From Burkholderiaceae bacterium (GTDB lineage Bacteria; Pseudomonadota; Gammaproteobacteria; Burkholderiales; Burkholderiaceae_C): a stretch of DNA of 11,794 nucleotides. Location of the stretch: the NCBI GenBank assembly GCA_023268425.1, contig JALRFN010000045.1, positions 1 to 11,794 of the forward strand, written 5' to 3'. The notes beneath the pieces are model-generated. The model searched no databases and was not told the DNA's origin. It saw only the letters and a list, made by a program, of their open reading frames with translations. A program made the position numbers and the translations under genes. Positions 5,178-11,794 of the stretch are shown in pieces (position 1 is the stretch's first letter; every line of letters starts with the position of its first letter).

Positions 5178-6863
5178 TCAACGGGCTGAGCGCAACTCTC
5201 GACGCAGAACCTTGCCCACGGGTGTTTTCGGCAGCTCCTCGCGGAACTCGATGATCTTGGGCTGCTTATAGCCGGTGAGGTTGGCGCGACAGTGGGCGCG
5301 CACCTCGTCCTCCGTCAGCCCAGGGCGGCTGCGCACGATGACCAGTTTGACCGCCTCACCCGAGTGCTCATCGGGCTCACCGACAGCGGCGCACTCCAAG
5401 ACCCCCTCCAGGTTCATGGCCACGTCCTCCACCTCGTTGGGGTAGACGTTGAAACCGGAGACCAAAATCATGTCTTTTTTGCGGTCCACGATTTTGAAGT
5501 AGCCGCGTTCATCCATGGTGCCAATGTCACCGGTGCGGAAGAAGCCCTCCGCCGTCATGACCTTGGCCGTTTCATCCGGGCGCTGCCAGTAGCCGGCCAT
5601 GACCTGTGGGCCTTTGATGGCGATTTCGCCTGGCTCGCCCAAAGGCAGCTCCCGGCCGTCGTCATCCAACACCATCATGTAGGTGTTGGGCAAGGGCATA
5701 CCAATGGTGCCCGTGAAGGCCTGGCTGTCGGTGGGGTTACAAGACGCGGACGGCGAAGTCTCGGACAGTCCGTAGCCCTCCACCACCGGACAACCCGTTT
5801 TGTCCAGCCACAAGCGCGCCACCGCGCCTTGCACCGCCATGCCGCCGCCCAGCGAAACACGCAAATGGCTCCAATCCACTTTGCTGAAATCGGGGTGATT
5901 GGCCAGGCCTGCAAACAAGGTGTTGACCGCCGGAAAGCTGTGGATGCGGTGCTTGGCCAATTCTTTGAGCACCGCGGGCAAATCGCGCGGATTGGGGATC
6001 AAGATGTTGCGCGAACCCATGCGCATGCCCAGCATCATGTTCACCGTGAACGCGAAGATGTGGTACAGCGGCAAGGCACAAACCACCGTCAGCTGTTCAT
6101 CGGCTGGCATGTTTTGCAAAGCTGGCTGGTTCCAAGCCTCCGACTGCAACAGGTTGGCGACGATCTGCCGGTGCAGCAGCACCGCCCCCTTGGAAACGCC
6201 CGTGGTCCCCCCCGTGTACTGCAGCACGGCCACATCATCTGGCCCCAAATCGACGGGCTTCCAACTCAGGCGGCTGCCCCGACTCAAGGCGTCGTTGAAA
6301 CGCACAGCGTCGGGCAAGTTGAAGGGCGGCACCAGTTTCTTGGCGTTGCGCACCACGTAGTTGACCAACATGCCCTTGAGCACACCCAGCGTGTCGCCCA
6401 TGGCGGCCAAAACCACGTGTTCAACCTCGGTCTCTTGGATACAAGCCTCCAAGGTCGACGCGAAATTTTCAATGATGATGATGGCTTTGACGCCAGCGTC
6501 GCGCAATTGATGGGACAACTCACGCGCGGTGTACAGCGGGTTGACGTTCACCACCACATAGCCTGCGCGCAAAATTGCTGCCACGGCCACAGGATACTGC
6601 GGCACGTTGGGCATCATCACAGCGACCCGCTCACCCCGCTTCAAACCCAGGCTTTGCAAATACGCCGCCAAGGCCTGGGAGGCCTGGTCAATGTCCGCAA
6701 AACTGAAGTCTTTGCCCATGAACGAATAAGCAGCGCGCGACGCATAGCGCTGCATCGCGTCGTTCATCAGGGCCACCAATGAGGGATAGGCTTCGGTGTC
6801 GATGTCCGCGGGGACACCGGCGGGGTAATGCTTGAGCCAAGGGCGGTCGAGCGCTGTCGTCAT
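5178..6863 (-). CDS. fadD: Long-chain fatty-acid--CoA ligase
   Basis: A 561-residue AMP-forming acyl-CoA synthetase. It activates free fatty acids with ATP and CoA for beta-oxidation or lipid recycling, at the inner face of the membrane. The ATP-binding motif YTGGTTGVSKG is at 216-226, the YGLSET motif at 364-369, and the fatty-acyl-CoA synthetase signature runs about 439-463 (EGFFRTGDIG...RGYFKIVDRKKD). The catalytic lysine is in TPVGKVLRREL (Lys551). Length and motif order match E. coli FadD; substrate chain length cannot be read from sequence. The ATG at 6863 is supported by a GGAG (6874-6871) seven bases upstream. It is a single gene on the minus strand, convergent with the K+ channel gene. 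A cluster of TGACC/GGTCA half-sites lies 29-55 bases upstream of the start, suggesting control by a dimeric repressor. Confidence 0.95.
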   Translation of the reverse strand: MTTALDRPWLKHYPAGVPADIDTEAYPSLVALMNDAMQRYASRAAYSFMGKDFSFADIDQASQALAAYLQSLGLKRGERVAVMMPNVPQYPVAVAAILRAGYVVVNVNPLYTARELSHQLRDAGVKAIIIIENFASTLEACIQETEVEHVVLAAMGDTLGVLKGMLVNYVVRNAKKLVPPFNLPDAVRFNDALSRGSRLSWKPVDLGPDDVAVLQYTGGTTGVSKGAVLLHRQIVANLLQSEAWNQPALQNMPADEQLTVVCALPLYHIFAFTVNMMLGMRMGSRNILIPNPRDLPAVLKELAKHRIHSFPAVNTLFAGLANHPDFSKVDWSHLRVSLGGGMAVQGAVARLWLDKTGCPVVEGYGLSETSPSASCNPTDSQAFTGTIGMPLPNTYMMVLDDDGRELPLGEPGEIAIKGPQVMAGYWQRPDETAKVMTAEGFFRTGDIGTMDERGYFKIVDRKKDMILVSGFNVYPNEVEDVAMNLEGVLECAAVGEPDEHSGEAVKLVIVRSRPGLTEDEVRAHCRANLTGYKQPKIIEFREELPKTPVGKVLRRELRSAR

Positions 6864-6891
6864 TCACGGTCTCCATCATTATTTGGTTCCA

Positions 6892-6917
6892 GGTCATACC
6901 AAAGCATGACCCGGTCA
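6892..6917 (-). promoter_or_regulatory. Palindromic half-site cluster upstream of fadD
   Basis: GGTCAT-N8-ATGACC (6892-6911) overlaps a second palindrome TGACC-C-GGTCA (6907-6917). Two more half-sites, TGACA (6933-6937) and TGACC (6946-6950), lie further upstream. Position just before the fadD start fits an operator. The half-site differs from the E. coli FadR and Pseudomonas PsrA consensus as I know them, so the regulator is not identified. Confidence 0.45.
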
Positions 6918-6927
6918 GGAGCTTACT

Positions 6928-6965
6928 CGAAAATGACAAGCCCCATGACCCGAAGGCCTGGGGCT
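6928..6965 (-). terminator. Intrinsic terminator of fba
   Basis: On the minus strand, AGCCCCA (6965-6959) pairs with the ATGGGGCT side (6946-6939, one bulged base). It encloses GGCC-TTCG-GGTC, a stem closed by a UUCG tetraloop. The tail TGTCATTTTC (6938-6929) is moderately T-rich. It lies about 47 bases after the fba stop. Confidence 0.6.
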
Positions 6966-7012
6966 CAGGGAAAGACCTGATGCGCCGCCGCCAGGGCGTG
7001 CATCCAAAGCAG

Positions 7013-8086
7013 TTAAACCGCTGATTGAACGACTTGCGCCAAGCTGCCCTCGGCGTAGCGCTGTGCCATGACGGCCAGTGTGTCACCCTTGATTTTGGCG
7101 CCTTGGCCTTCGCAACCAAACTCCAAATAGCGTTGTTTGCAAATGGCCTTGGCCGCTTCGCGCGCGGGTTTCATCCACTCGCGCATGTCGAATTTGTCGG
7201 GATTCTCACTTTGGAACTTGCGCACCGCGCCGGTCATGGCCAGACGGATATCGGTGTCGATGTTGACCTTGCGCACACCGTACTTGATGGCCTCTTGAAT
7301 CTCTTCCACCGGTACGCCGTAGGTTTCTTTCATCTTGCCACCAAAGGCGTTGATGATGGCCAACAGGTCTTGCGGCACGCTCGACGAGCCGTGCATGACC
7401 AGGTGCGTGTTGGGGATGCGAGCATGGATTTCCTTGACCCGGCTGATCGCCAAAATGTCACCTGTGGGCTTGCGCGTGAATTTGTAAGCGCCGTGGCTGG
7501 TGCCAATCGCGATGGCCAGGGCATCGAGTTGTGTGGCTTGCACGAACTGAGCCGCCTCTTCCGGGTCGGTCAGCATTTGGCTGTGGTCCAGCTTGCCTGC
7601 GGCGCCCACGCCATCTTCCTCGCCAGCTTCACCGGTTTCCAAGGAGCCCAAGCAGCCCAACTCACCTTCGACGGTGACACCTACCCGGTGGGCCATGTCG
7701 ACCACCGCACGGGTCACTTCGACGTTGTATTCAAAGCTCGAAGGCGTTTTACCGTCTTCTTTCAGCGAGCCGTCCATCATCACCGAGCCAAAACCCAGGT
7801 CGATGGCGCCTTGGCAAATGGCGGGCGAGGTGCCATGGTCTTGGTGCATCACCAAAGGGATGTGGGGATAAGCCTCACAAGCGGCTTGAATCAAATGTTT
7901 GATGAAGCTCTCACCCGCGTATTTGCGCGCACCTGCGCTGGCTTGCAGGATCACCGGCGCACCGACCTCGTCTGCGGCCGCCATGACGGCCTGCACCTGC
8001 TCCAAGTTGTTGACGTTGAAGGCGGGGATGCCGTAGCCGTTGACCGCAGCGTGGTCCAACAATTCGCGCATCGAGACGAGAGCCAT
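7013..8086 (-). CDS. fba: Class II fructose-bisphosphate aldolase
   Basis: A 357-residue zinc-dependent aldolase interconverting fructose 1,6-bisphosphate with DHAP and glyceraldehyde 3-phosphate, in glycolysis, gluconeogenesis and the Calvin cycle. HQDHG at 81-85 supplies the catalytic Asp83 and zinc ligand His84; further metal ligands are His198 (IGTSHG) and His232 (VMHGSSS). NIDTD at 275-279 is the phosphate-site motif. The protein belongs to the FbaA/CbbA side of class II with the usual length. The start at 8086 (MALVSMRELLDHAA) is supported by AAAGGA six bases upstream; an in-frame ATG at 8128 would add 14 residues from the leader. The leader just upstream has two T6 runs. It lies in the same orientation as pyk and pgk, separated from pyk by a plus-strand thioesterase gene. 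No Calvin-cycle genes are visible nearby. Confidence 0.96.
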   Translation of the reverse strand: MALVSMRELLDHAAVNGYGIPAFNVNNLEQVQAVMAAADEVGAPVILQASAGARKYAGESFIKHLIQAACEAYPHIPLVMHQDHGTSPAICQGAIDLGFGSVMMDGSLKEDGKTPSSFEYNVEVTRAVVDMAHRVGVTVEGELGCLGSLETGEAGEEDGVGAAGKLDHSQMLTDPEEAAQFVQATQLDALAIAIGTSHGAYKFTRKPTGDILAISRVKEIHARIPNTHLVMHGSSSVPQDLLAIINAFGGKMKETYGVPVEEIQEAIKYGVRKVNIDTDIRLAMTGAVRKFQSENPDKFDMREWMKPAREAAKAICKQRYLEFGCEGQGAKIKGDTLAVMAQRYAEGSLAQVVQSAV

Positions 8087-8143
8087 GAGAGTTCCTTTGA
8101 GAAAAAACGAAAAAACACGCGCAAGCACACATCAAAAAGAGAT

Positions 8144-8172
8144 GTAACTGCTTGGTAACTGGCGGCATTGTA
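8144..8172 (-). promoter_or_regulatory. fba promoter -10 with repeated CAGTTAC at +1
   Basis: Minus-strand TACAAT (8172-8167) is a good -10; no clear -35 is seen. Five bases later comes CAGTTAC (8161-8155), repeated as CAGTTAC (8150-8144) eleven bases, about one helical turn, further on. The first copy covers the predicted start site. The same element follows the pyk -10 at almost the same distance. Confidence 0.45.
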
Positions 8173-8279
8173 GCGAGCACAATCCTGCAAAGCGCTGACA
8201 AGCTGGGCTGCTGCCCCAGGCGACAGGGCTGCGCCCCCACGCTGATTACATTGCGCAGGAACGTTTTTGAAAGGCCCTC

Positions 8280-8714
8280 ATGTCGATTTGGTTTGCCCCC
8301 ACCACGCCCGAGCACTTCAACCAACGCGCCCCCAACTCGGCGGTGGCCCACATGGGCATCACCTTCACCGCTGTGGGTGAGGACAGCTTCGAGGCGCGCA
8401 TGCCCGTAGACGCCCGCACCCATCAGCCCATGGGCTTGCTGCACGGCGGTGCGTCGGTGCTGTTGGCTGAAACCTTGGCTTCCAGCGCTTGCTACGCCAC
8501 GCTGGACCCTGCCAAGCAGTTTTGTGTCGGTCAGGAAATCAATGCCAACCACCTGCGCAGCGTGCGCGAAGGTTGGGTCATCGGTGTGGCCAAACCGATC
8601 CACCGAGGCGCTAGCTCACAGGTGTGGGAAGTGCGCATCAGCGACGAGCAGGGTCGCTTGGTGTGCATTTCGCGGGTGACCATGGCGGTGCTGAACCACC
8701 GACACGGCCACTGA
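8280..8714 (+). CDS. Hotdog-fold acyl-CoA thioesterase, MenI/PaaI type
   Basis: A 144-residue single hotdog domain closely resembling E. coli YdiI/MenI and EntH in order of motifs. MPVDARTHQPMGLLHGGAS spans 41-59, the HGG is at 55-57, the catalytic Glu64 lies in LLAETLAS, and INANHLRS, VWEVRISDEQGRLVCISR follow. These enzymes hydrolyse aryl- or acyl-CoA thioesters (DHNA-CoA in menaquinone synthesis, or phenylacetyl/hydroxybenzoyl-CoA). The substrate here cannot be told; there are no menaquinone or phenylacetate genes in the window, so a general housekeeping or proofreading thioesterase is as likely. AAAGG five bases before the ATG supports the start. It is divergent from fba and convergent with pyk, whose stop is seven bases away, and it interrupts the glycolytic series. 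Confidence 0.9.
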   Translation: MSIWFAPTTPEHFNQRAPNSAVAHMGITFTAVGEDSFEARMPVDARTHQPMGLLHGGASVLLAETLASSACYATLDPAKQFCVGQEINANHLRSVREGWVIGVAKPIHRGASSQVWEVRISDEQGRLVCISRVTMAVLNHRHGH

Positions 8715-8721
8715 TCGACCA

Positions 8722-10155
8722 TCACGCCACGCGGCAAATTTTCAGCATGTTGGTCCCCCCTGGTGAGCCCATGGGCTCACCGCAGGTGATGGCGTAAATG
8801 TCACCGCTGTCCACAATGTTGCGGGCTTTGAGGTGCGCCTCGGCGTCGTTCAGGGCGGTGTCCCGGTCCGCACTGGTGTCCATCAGCAAGGGACGCACGT
8901 TGCGGTACATGGCCATGCGGCGCTGGGCGCTGATGCGCGAGGTGATGGCGTAAATCGGCACGGGCACGTTGAAGCGGCTCATCCAAAGTGCCGTTGAGCC
9001 CGACTCGGTCAAGGCCACGATCGCTTTGGCACCACAATGGTGCGCCGTGAACAAGGCGCCCATGGCAATCGATTGGTCCACCCGGCGAAACGCTTTGCTG
9101 TCGGTTTCCAGGTGCAACTCGGTGTCCTGCGCTGCTTCCGCCGCCAAACAGATCGCGGCCATTTCCTGCACGGTCTCCAAGGGGTATTTGCCCGCCGCTG
9201 TTTCCGCGCTCAGCATCACGGCGTCCGTGCCGTCCAGCACCGCATTGGCCACATCGCTGACCTCAGCGCGCGTGGGCACCGGGTTGTGGATCATGGACTC
9301 CATCATTTGCGTCGCGGTGATCACCACCTTGTCCTTGGCGTGGGCCATGCGAATCATGCGCTTTTGCAAGGCCGGCACGGCCGCGTTGCCCACCTCAACC
9401 GCCAAATCGCCTCGCGCCACCATGATGCCGTCTGAGGCTTTCAAAATGGCTTCCAACTCGGGAATGGCCTCGGCACGCTCAATTTTGGCGATCAAGCCGG
9501 GCTTGTGCTGGTAAGCGGCTCCAGCCACGTGACACAACTGGCGAGCCAGCTCCATGTCGGTCGCCGTTTTGGGGAAACTCACCGCCACGTAATCTGCTTG
9601 TAACTGCATGGCCGTTTTGATGTCGTCCATGTCCTTGGCGGTCAGCGCGGGTGCCGACAAACCACCACCCATTTTGTTGATGCCTTTGTTGTTCGACAGC
9701 TCACCACCGACTTTGACCGTGGTGTGCACTTGAGCACCATGAACCCGAACGACGGTCAACACAATCAGCCCGTCATTGAGCAACAGGGTGTCACCGGCTT
9801 TGACATCGCGCGGCAGTTCTTTGTAATCCAGCCCCACGCCGTTCGCGTCGCCCAGCGTGTCGCGCTCCGCGTCCAGCACAAAAGCGGCCCCGTTGCTCAG
9901 CTCAACCTTGCCCTGCTCGAATTTGCCCACGCGAATTTTGGGGCCCTGCAAGTCGGCCATGATCGCAACCTCGCGGCCCACACGCTGGGAGCACGCGCGA
10001 ACCAGCGCCGCACGATCGATGTGGTCTTGTGCGCTACCGTGCGAAAAATTCAAACGCACCACATTGACCCCCGCGCGCACCATGGCCTCCAGCACAGCGG
10101 GGTCGCTGGACGCAGGGCCCAAGGTGGCAACGATTTTGGTGGCGCGAGAAGCCAT
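8722..10155 (-). CDS. pyk: Pyruvate kinase
   Basis: A 477-residue pyruvate kinase converting phosphoenolpyruvate and ADP to pyruvate and ATP. The N-terminal TKIVATLGPAS is typical; Arg34 (VVRLNFSHG) and the DLQGPKIRVG strand (69-78) lie in the active site. The family signature GLIAKIERAEAIPEL at 220-234 carries catalytic Lys224 and metal-binding Glu226, and Asp250 is in ARGDLAVEVG. The MLSAETAAGKYP segment and a full C-terminal domain follow. Whether it is PykA or PykF type, or which effector it uses, I cannot say. The ATG at 10155 has a GGAG seven bases upstream. It lies in the same orientation as pgk and fba, but a desaturase gene separates it from pgk. Confidence 0.96.
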   Translation of the reverse strand: MASRATKIVATLGPASSDPAVLEAMVRAGVNVVRLNFSHGSAQDHIDRAALVRACSQRVGREVAIMADLQGPKIRVGKFEQGKVELSNGAAFVLDAERDTLGDANGVGLDYKELPRDVKAGDTLLLNDGLIVLTVVRVHGAQVHTTVKVGGELSNNKGINKMGGGLSAPALTAKDMDDIKTAMQLQADYVAVSFPKTATDMELARQLCHVAGAAYQHKPGLIAKIERAEAIPELEAILKASDGIMVARGDLAVEVGNAAVPALQKRMIRMAHAKDKVVITATQMMESMIHNPVPTRAEVSDVANAVLDGTDAVMLSAETAAGKYPLETVQEMAAICLAAEAAQDTELHLETDSKAFRRVDQSIAMGALFTAHHCGAKAIVALTESGSTALWMSRFNVPVPIYAITSRISAQRRMAMYRNVRPLLMDTSADRDTALNDAEAHLKARNIVDSGDIYAITCGEPMGSPGGTNMLKICRVA

Positions 10156-10183
10156 GTGAAGTCTCCGATGACGGTGTGGCGAT

Positions 10184-10202
10184 GTAACTGAGTTTCGTAT
10201 TA
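10184..10202 (-). promoter_or_regulatory. pyk promoter -10 with CAGTTAC at +1
   Basis: Minus-strand TAATAC (10202-10197) is a plausible -10, followed after six bases by CAGTTAC (10190-10184) at the expected start site. The decamer CAGTTACATC (10190-10181) is identical to the one at 8150-8141 before fba. A related GTTACA, inverted, sits at 10215-10220. Confidence 0.45.
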
Positions 10203-10244
10203 TTCAAAAAATTGGTTACACACGCAAAACAAGATGGGCCATGC

Positions 10245-10264
10245 CGCTTGATTACTGTCAAGCG
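10245..10264. repeat. Palindrome between pyk and desaturase promoters
   Basis: CGCTTGA-TTACTG-TCAAGCG is a perfect 7-bp inverted repeat with a 6-base spacer, located between the divergent pyk and desaturase promoters. On the minus strand it includes a TTGACA hexamer that could be a pyk -35, though no -10 stands 17 bases after it. It may be an operator for either gene. Confidence 0.45.
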
Positions 10265-10282
10265 CGCATCAGCGAGGGCCGA

Positions 10283-10336
10283 TAAAATCGCAGGCTAACC
10301 TTCAGTGTTGACATGACGCCAACTGGCGTTCTTTAA
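10283..10336 (+). promoter_or_regulatory. Desaturase promoter region with internal palindrome
   Basis: Two promoter candidates are seen. TAAAAT at 10283-10288 is a -10 without a clear -35. TTGACA at 10308-10313 has CTTTAA (10331-10336) after 17 bases and would start only a few bases before the ATG. The 17-base spacer of the second holds the palindrome ACGCCA-AC-TGGCGT (10316-10329), well placed for a repressor. No strong ribosome site precedes the ATG at 10347. Confidence 0.45.
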
Positions 10337-10346
10337 GATTGCATTC

Positions 10347-11462
10347 ATGAGCGATACACCCGTTTCCGACACCCAACCCATCGCACCCGATGCGCCCATG
10401 CCGCATCGCAAATTCATCCGCCAATGGCTGATCCCTTTGGCCGAACGCACCCATTGGCACGCGTTTGCGCTGTTGGTGCTCGACTACGCCCTGTTTGCTG
10501 TGTTGATCGCTGGCACCATCGTCTTGGACGCTTGGTGGGCCCAATTGCTGTGTGGCATGGGCGCGGGCTTCGTCATTGGCCGCTTGTTCATCATTGGTCA
10601 CGACGCGTGTCACCAAAGCCTGACGCCCAACCGCAAACTCAACCACATCTTGGGTCGCTTGGCCTTTTTGCCGTCCATCACACCTTACAGCCTGTGGGAA
10701 GTTGGCCACAACGTCGTGCACCACGGTTACACCAACCTCAAAGGTGTGGACTTCGTCTGGGCACCTTTGAGCCAAGAAGAGTTCCAAGCCCTGCCCGCTC
10801 GCGCACGCCTGTTGCACCGCATCTACCGCAGCGGTTGGGCGCCCGGCCTGTACTACTTGATCGAGATGTGGTGGAACCGCATGTTTTGGCCCAACAAAAC
10901 ACAAATGCCTACCCGCCGCCCCGTGTTCTTCAAAGACAACGCCTTGGTCTCGGCCTTTGGGGTGTTGTGGATCGCCGCCTTGGTCTTCGCAGCCATCGCC
11001 ATGGACAAGTCCATCGTCAACCTGGTGTTCATGGGCTTTGTCGTGCCCTTCCTGTTTTGGAACTCCATGATCGGCTTCGTGGTCTATGGTCACCACACCC
11101 ACGTCAAAGTCACATGGCACGACGACAAACGCGCCTGGTCGGCGGCGGCACCCTTTGTTTCGACCACGGTGCACCTGACCTTCCCGTTCAAGATTGGCGC
11201 GATGATGCACCACATCATGGAACACACCGCTCACCACGTGGACATGAGCGTACCCCTGTACCGACTCAAACAAGCGCAGTCCAAACTGGAAAACATGTTG
11301 CCCGAGCGCATCGTCATCCAGCAATTCTCTTGGCGCTGGTACTTTGAGACCGCCCGCAAGTGCAAGCTGTACGACTACTCGCGCCACGCCTGGACTGACT
11401 TCCGCGGCCACATCACTGCCTTCTCGGCCAGCGGCACGCTGACTGAACCCAGCAAGGCCTAA
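10347..11462 (+). CDS. Membrane fatty-acid desaturase (omega-6/delta-12-like)
   Basis: A 371-residue di-iron integral-membrane desaturase. The three histidine boxes are HDACH (85-89), HNVVHH (121-126) and HTAHH (293-297), preceded by the conserved Gly in the first two (GHDACH, GHNVVHH). Hydrophobic pairs lie at about 39-84 and 199-248, giving the usual four-helix arrangement with the His boxes on the cytoplasmic side. It inserts a double bond into acyl chains of lipids or acyl-CoA using O2 and an electron donor; box spacing resembles the delta-12/omega-6 group, but regiochemistry is not readable. Membrane-fluidity adaptation is the likely role. The ATG at 10347 is the first in frame of a family-like start. 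It lies between pyk and pgk, opposite to both, and ends at a strong bidirectional terminator shared with pgk. Confidence 0.92.
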   Translation: MSDTPVSDTQPIAPDAPMPHRKFIRQWLIPLAERTHWHAFALLVLDYALFAVLIAGTIVLDAWWAQLLCGMGAGFVIGRLFIIGHDACHQSLTPNRKLNHILGRLAFLPSITPYSLWEVGHNVVHHGYTNLKGVDFVWAPLSQEEFQALPARARLLHRIYRSGWAPGLYYLIEMWWNRMFWPNKTQMPTRRPVFFKDNALVSAFGVLWIAALVFAAIAMDKSIVNLVFMGFVVPFLFWNSMIGFVVYGHHTHVKVTWHDDKRAWSAAAPFVSTTVHLTFPFKIGAMMHHIMEHTAHHVDMSVPLYRLKQAQSKLENMLPERIVIQQFSWRWYFETARKCKLYDYSRHAWTDFRGHITAFSASGTLTEPSKA

Positions 11463-11477
11463 GCCACAGCGCCCACG

Positions 11478-11507
11478 AAAAAGGCGACCGCTGCGGTCGC
11501 CTTTTTT
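11478..11507. terminator. Bidirectional intrinsic terminator
   Basis: GGCGACCG (11483-11490) pairs with CGGTCGCC (11494-11501) around a 3-base loop, flanked by five A (11478-11482) and six T (11502-11507). It serves the desaturase gene on the plus strand and pgk on the minus strand. Confidence 0.93.
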
Positions 11508-11536
11508 GTTGCCCGGCCACCGGGCAAGCGTCGGCT

Positions 11537-11794
11537 TCAGCCCTGAGCGCGCTTGGCCAAAATCTCAAACGCCGGCAGTGTCTTGCCTTCCAAGACCTCC
11601 AAGAAGGCACCGCCGCCCGTCGAGATGTAGCCCACTTGGTCTTCCATCCCGTACTTGGCGATCGCTGCCAGCGTATCGCCACCCCCGGCGATGCTGAAGG
11701 CGCTGCTCTGGGCAATCGCTCGCGCCAAGGTCTCTGTGCCGTGGGCAAAGGCGTCAAACTCAAACACACCCACCGGGCCGTTCCACACCACCGT
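11537..11794 (-). CDS. pgk: Phosphoglycerate kinase, C-terminal part (gene continues past window)
   Basis: The last 85 residues of phosphoglycerate kinase, which transfers phosphate between 1,3-bisphosphoglycerate and ADP. VVWNGPVGVFEFDAF, the nucleotide-loop SIAGGGDTLAA and the C-terminal YISTGGGAFLEVLEGK stretch are diagnostic and in the right order. The 5' part lies beyond 11794; the frame is open to the window edge. The gene ends at TGA 11537-11539 and shares a terminator with the convergent desaturase gene. It is the first member of the minus-strand series pgk, pyk, fba. Confidence 0.96.
   Translation of the reverse strand, partial: TVVWNGPVGVFEFDAFAHGTETLARAIAQSSAFSIAGGGDTLAAIAKYGMEDQVGYISTGGGAFLEVLEGKTLPAFEILAKRAQG

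Noticed and set aside
5292..6782. 496-codon plus-strand open frame opposite fadD
   Set aside because: Shadow caused by strong third-position bias in fadD; low-complexity His/Gln/Val composition.
7025..8158. 377-codon plus-strand open frame opposite fba
   Set aside because: Antisense shadow; the fba reading is certain from its active-site motifs.
1..11794. CRISPR arrays, insertion sequences, tRNA or rRNA genes, defence or toxin-antitoxin systems
   Set aside because: No regularly spaced repeats, transposase motifs, tRNA-like cloverleaf or toxin/antitoxin pairs were seen on reading the window.

Overview
The window is a GC-rich stretch of a Gram-negative chromosome. Gene content and protein sequences (short HPF, PtsN and HprK in series; PGK, Pyk and class II FBA near each other; CinA-family GIAGPGGGS motif) best fit the Betaproteobacteria, order Burkholderiales, probably Comamonadaceae-like. 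That placement rests on remembered family likenesses and no search was run.

Layout. (1) Bases 1-447: a CinA/PncC-type protein whose first ~32 codons are not CinA-like. They look like the start of a tailed-phage protein joined in frame to a 5'-truncated gene. (2) 448-2408, minus strand: hpf, then ptsN and hprK with overlapping stop and start (nitrogen-PTS / ribosome hibernation group). A row of hairpins and a separate promoter lie between hpf and ptsN. (3) 2409-2858: no conventional gene, but a promoter, a 17-codon leader ORF and a set of mutually exclusive stems in front of corA. (4) 2859-5108, plus strand: corA (Mg2+/Co2+ channel) and a two-helix K+ channel with an RCK-like domain. (5) 5178-6863, minus: fadD-type acyl-CoA ligase with a cluster of TGACC/GGTCA half-sites upstream. 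(6) 7013-11794: three glycolytic/gluconeogenic genes on the minus strand, in the order pgk (partial), pyk, fba. They are separated by two plus-strand lipid/acyl-CoA genes, a MenI/PaaI-like thioesterase and a fatty-acid desaturase.

How the genes relate: ptsN and hprK belong to a regulatory phosphorelay; corA and the K+ channel handle cations; fadD, the thioesterase and the desaturase act on acyl-CoA or membrane lipid; pgk, pyk and fba are central carbon metabolism. The coding part is mostly housekeeping. The best candidates for something undescribed are regulatory: the corA leader with its small ORF and alternative stems, the shared CAGTTAC element at the predicted +1 of fba and pyk, and the palindromes in the pyk/desaturase and fadD promoter regions. 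The phage-like/CinA junction at the left end may be a real remnant or an assembly chimera.
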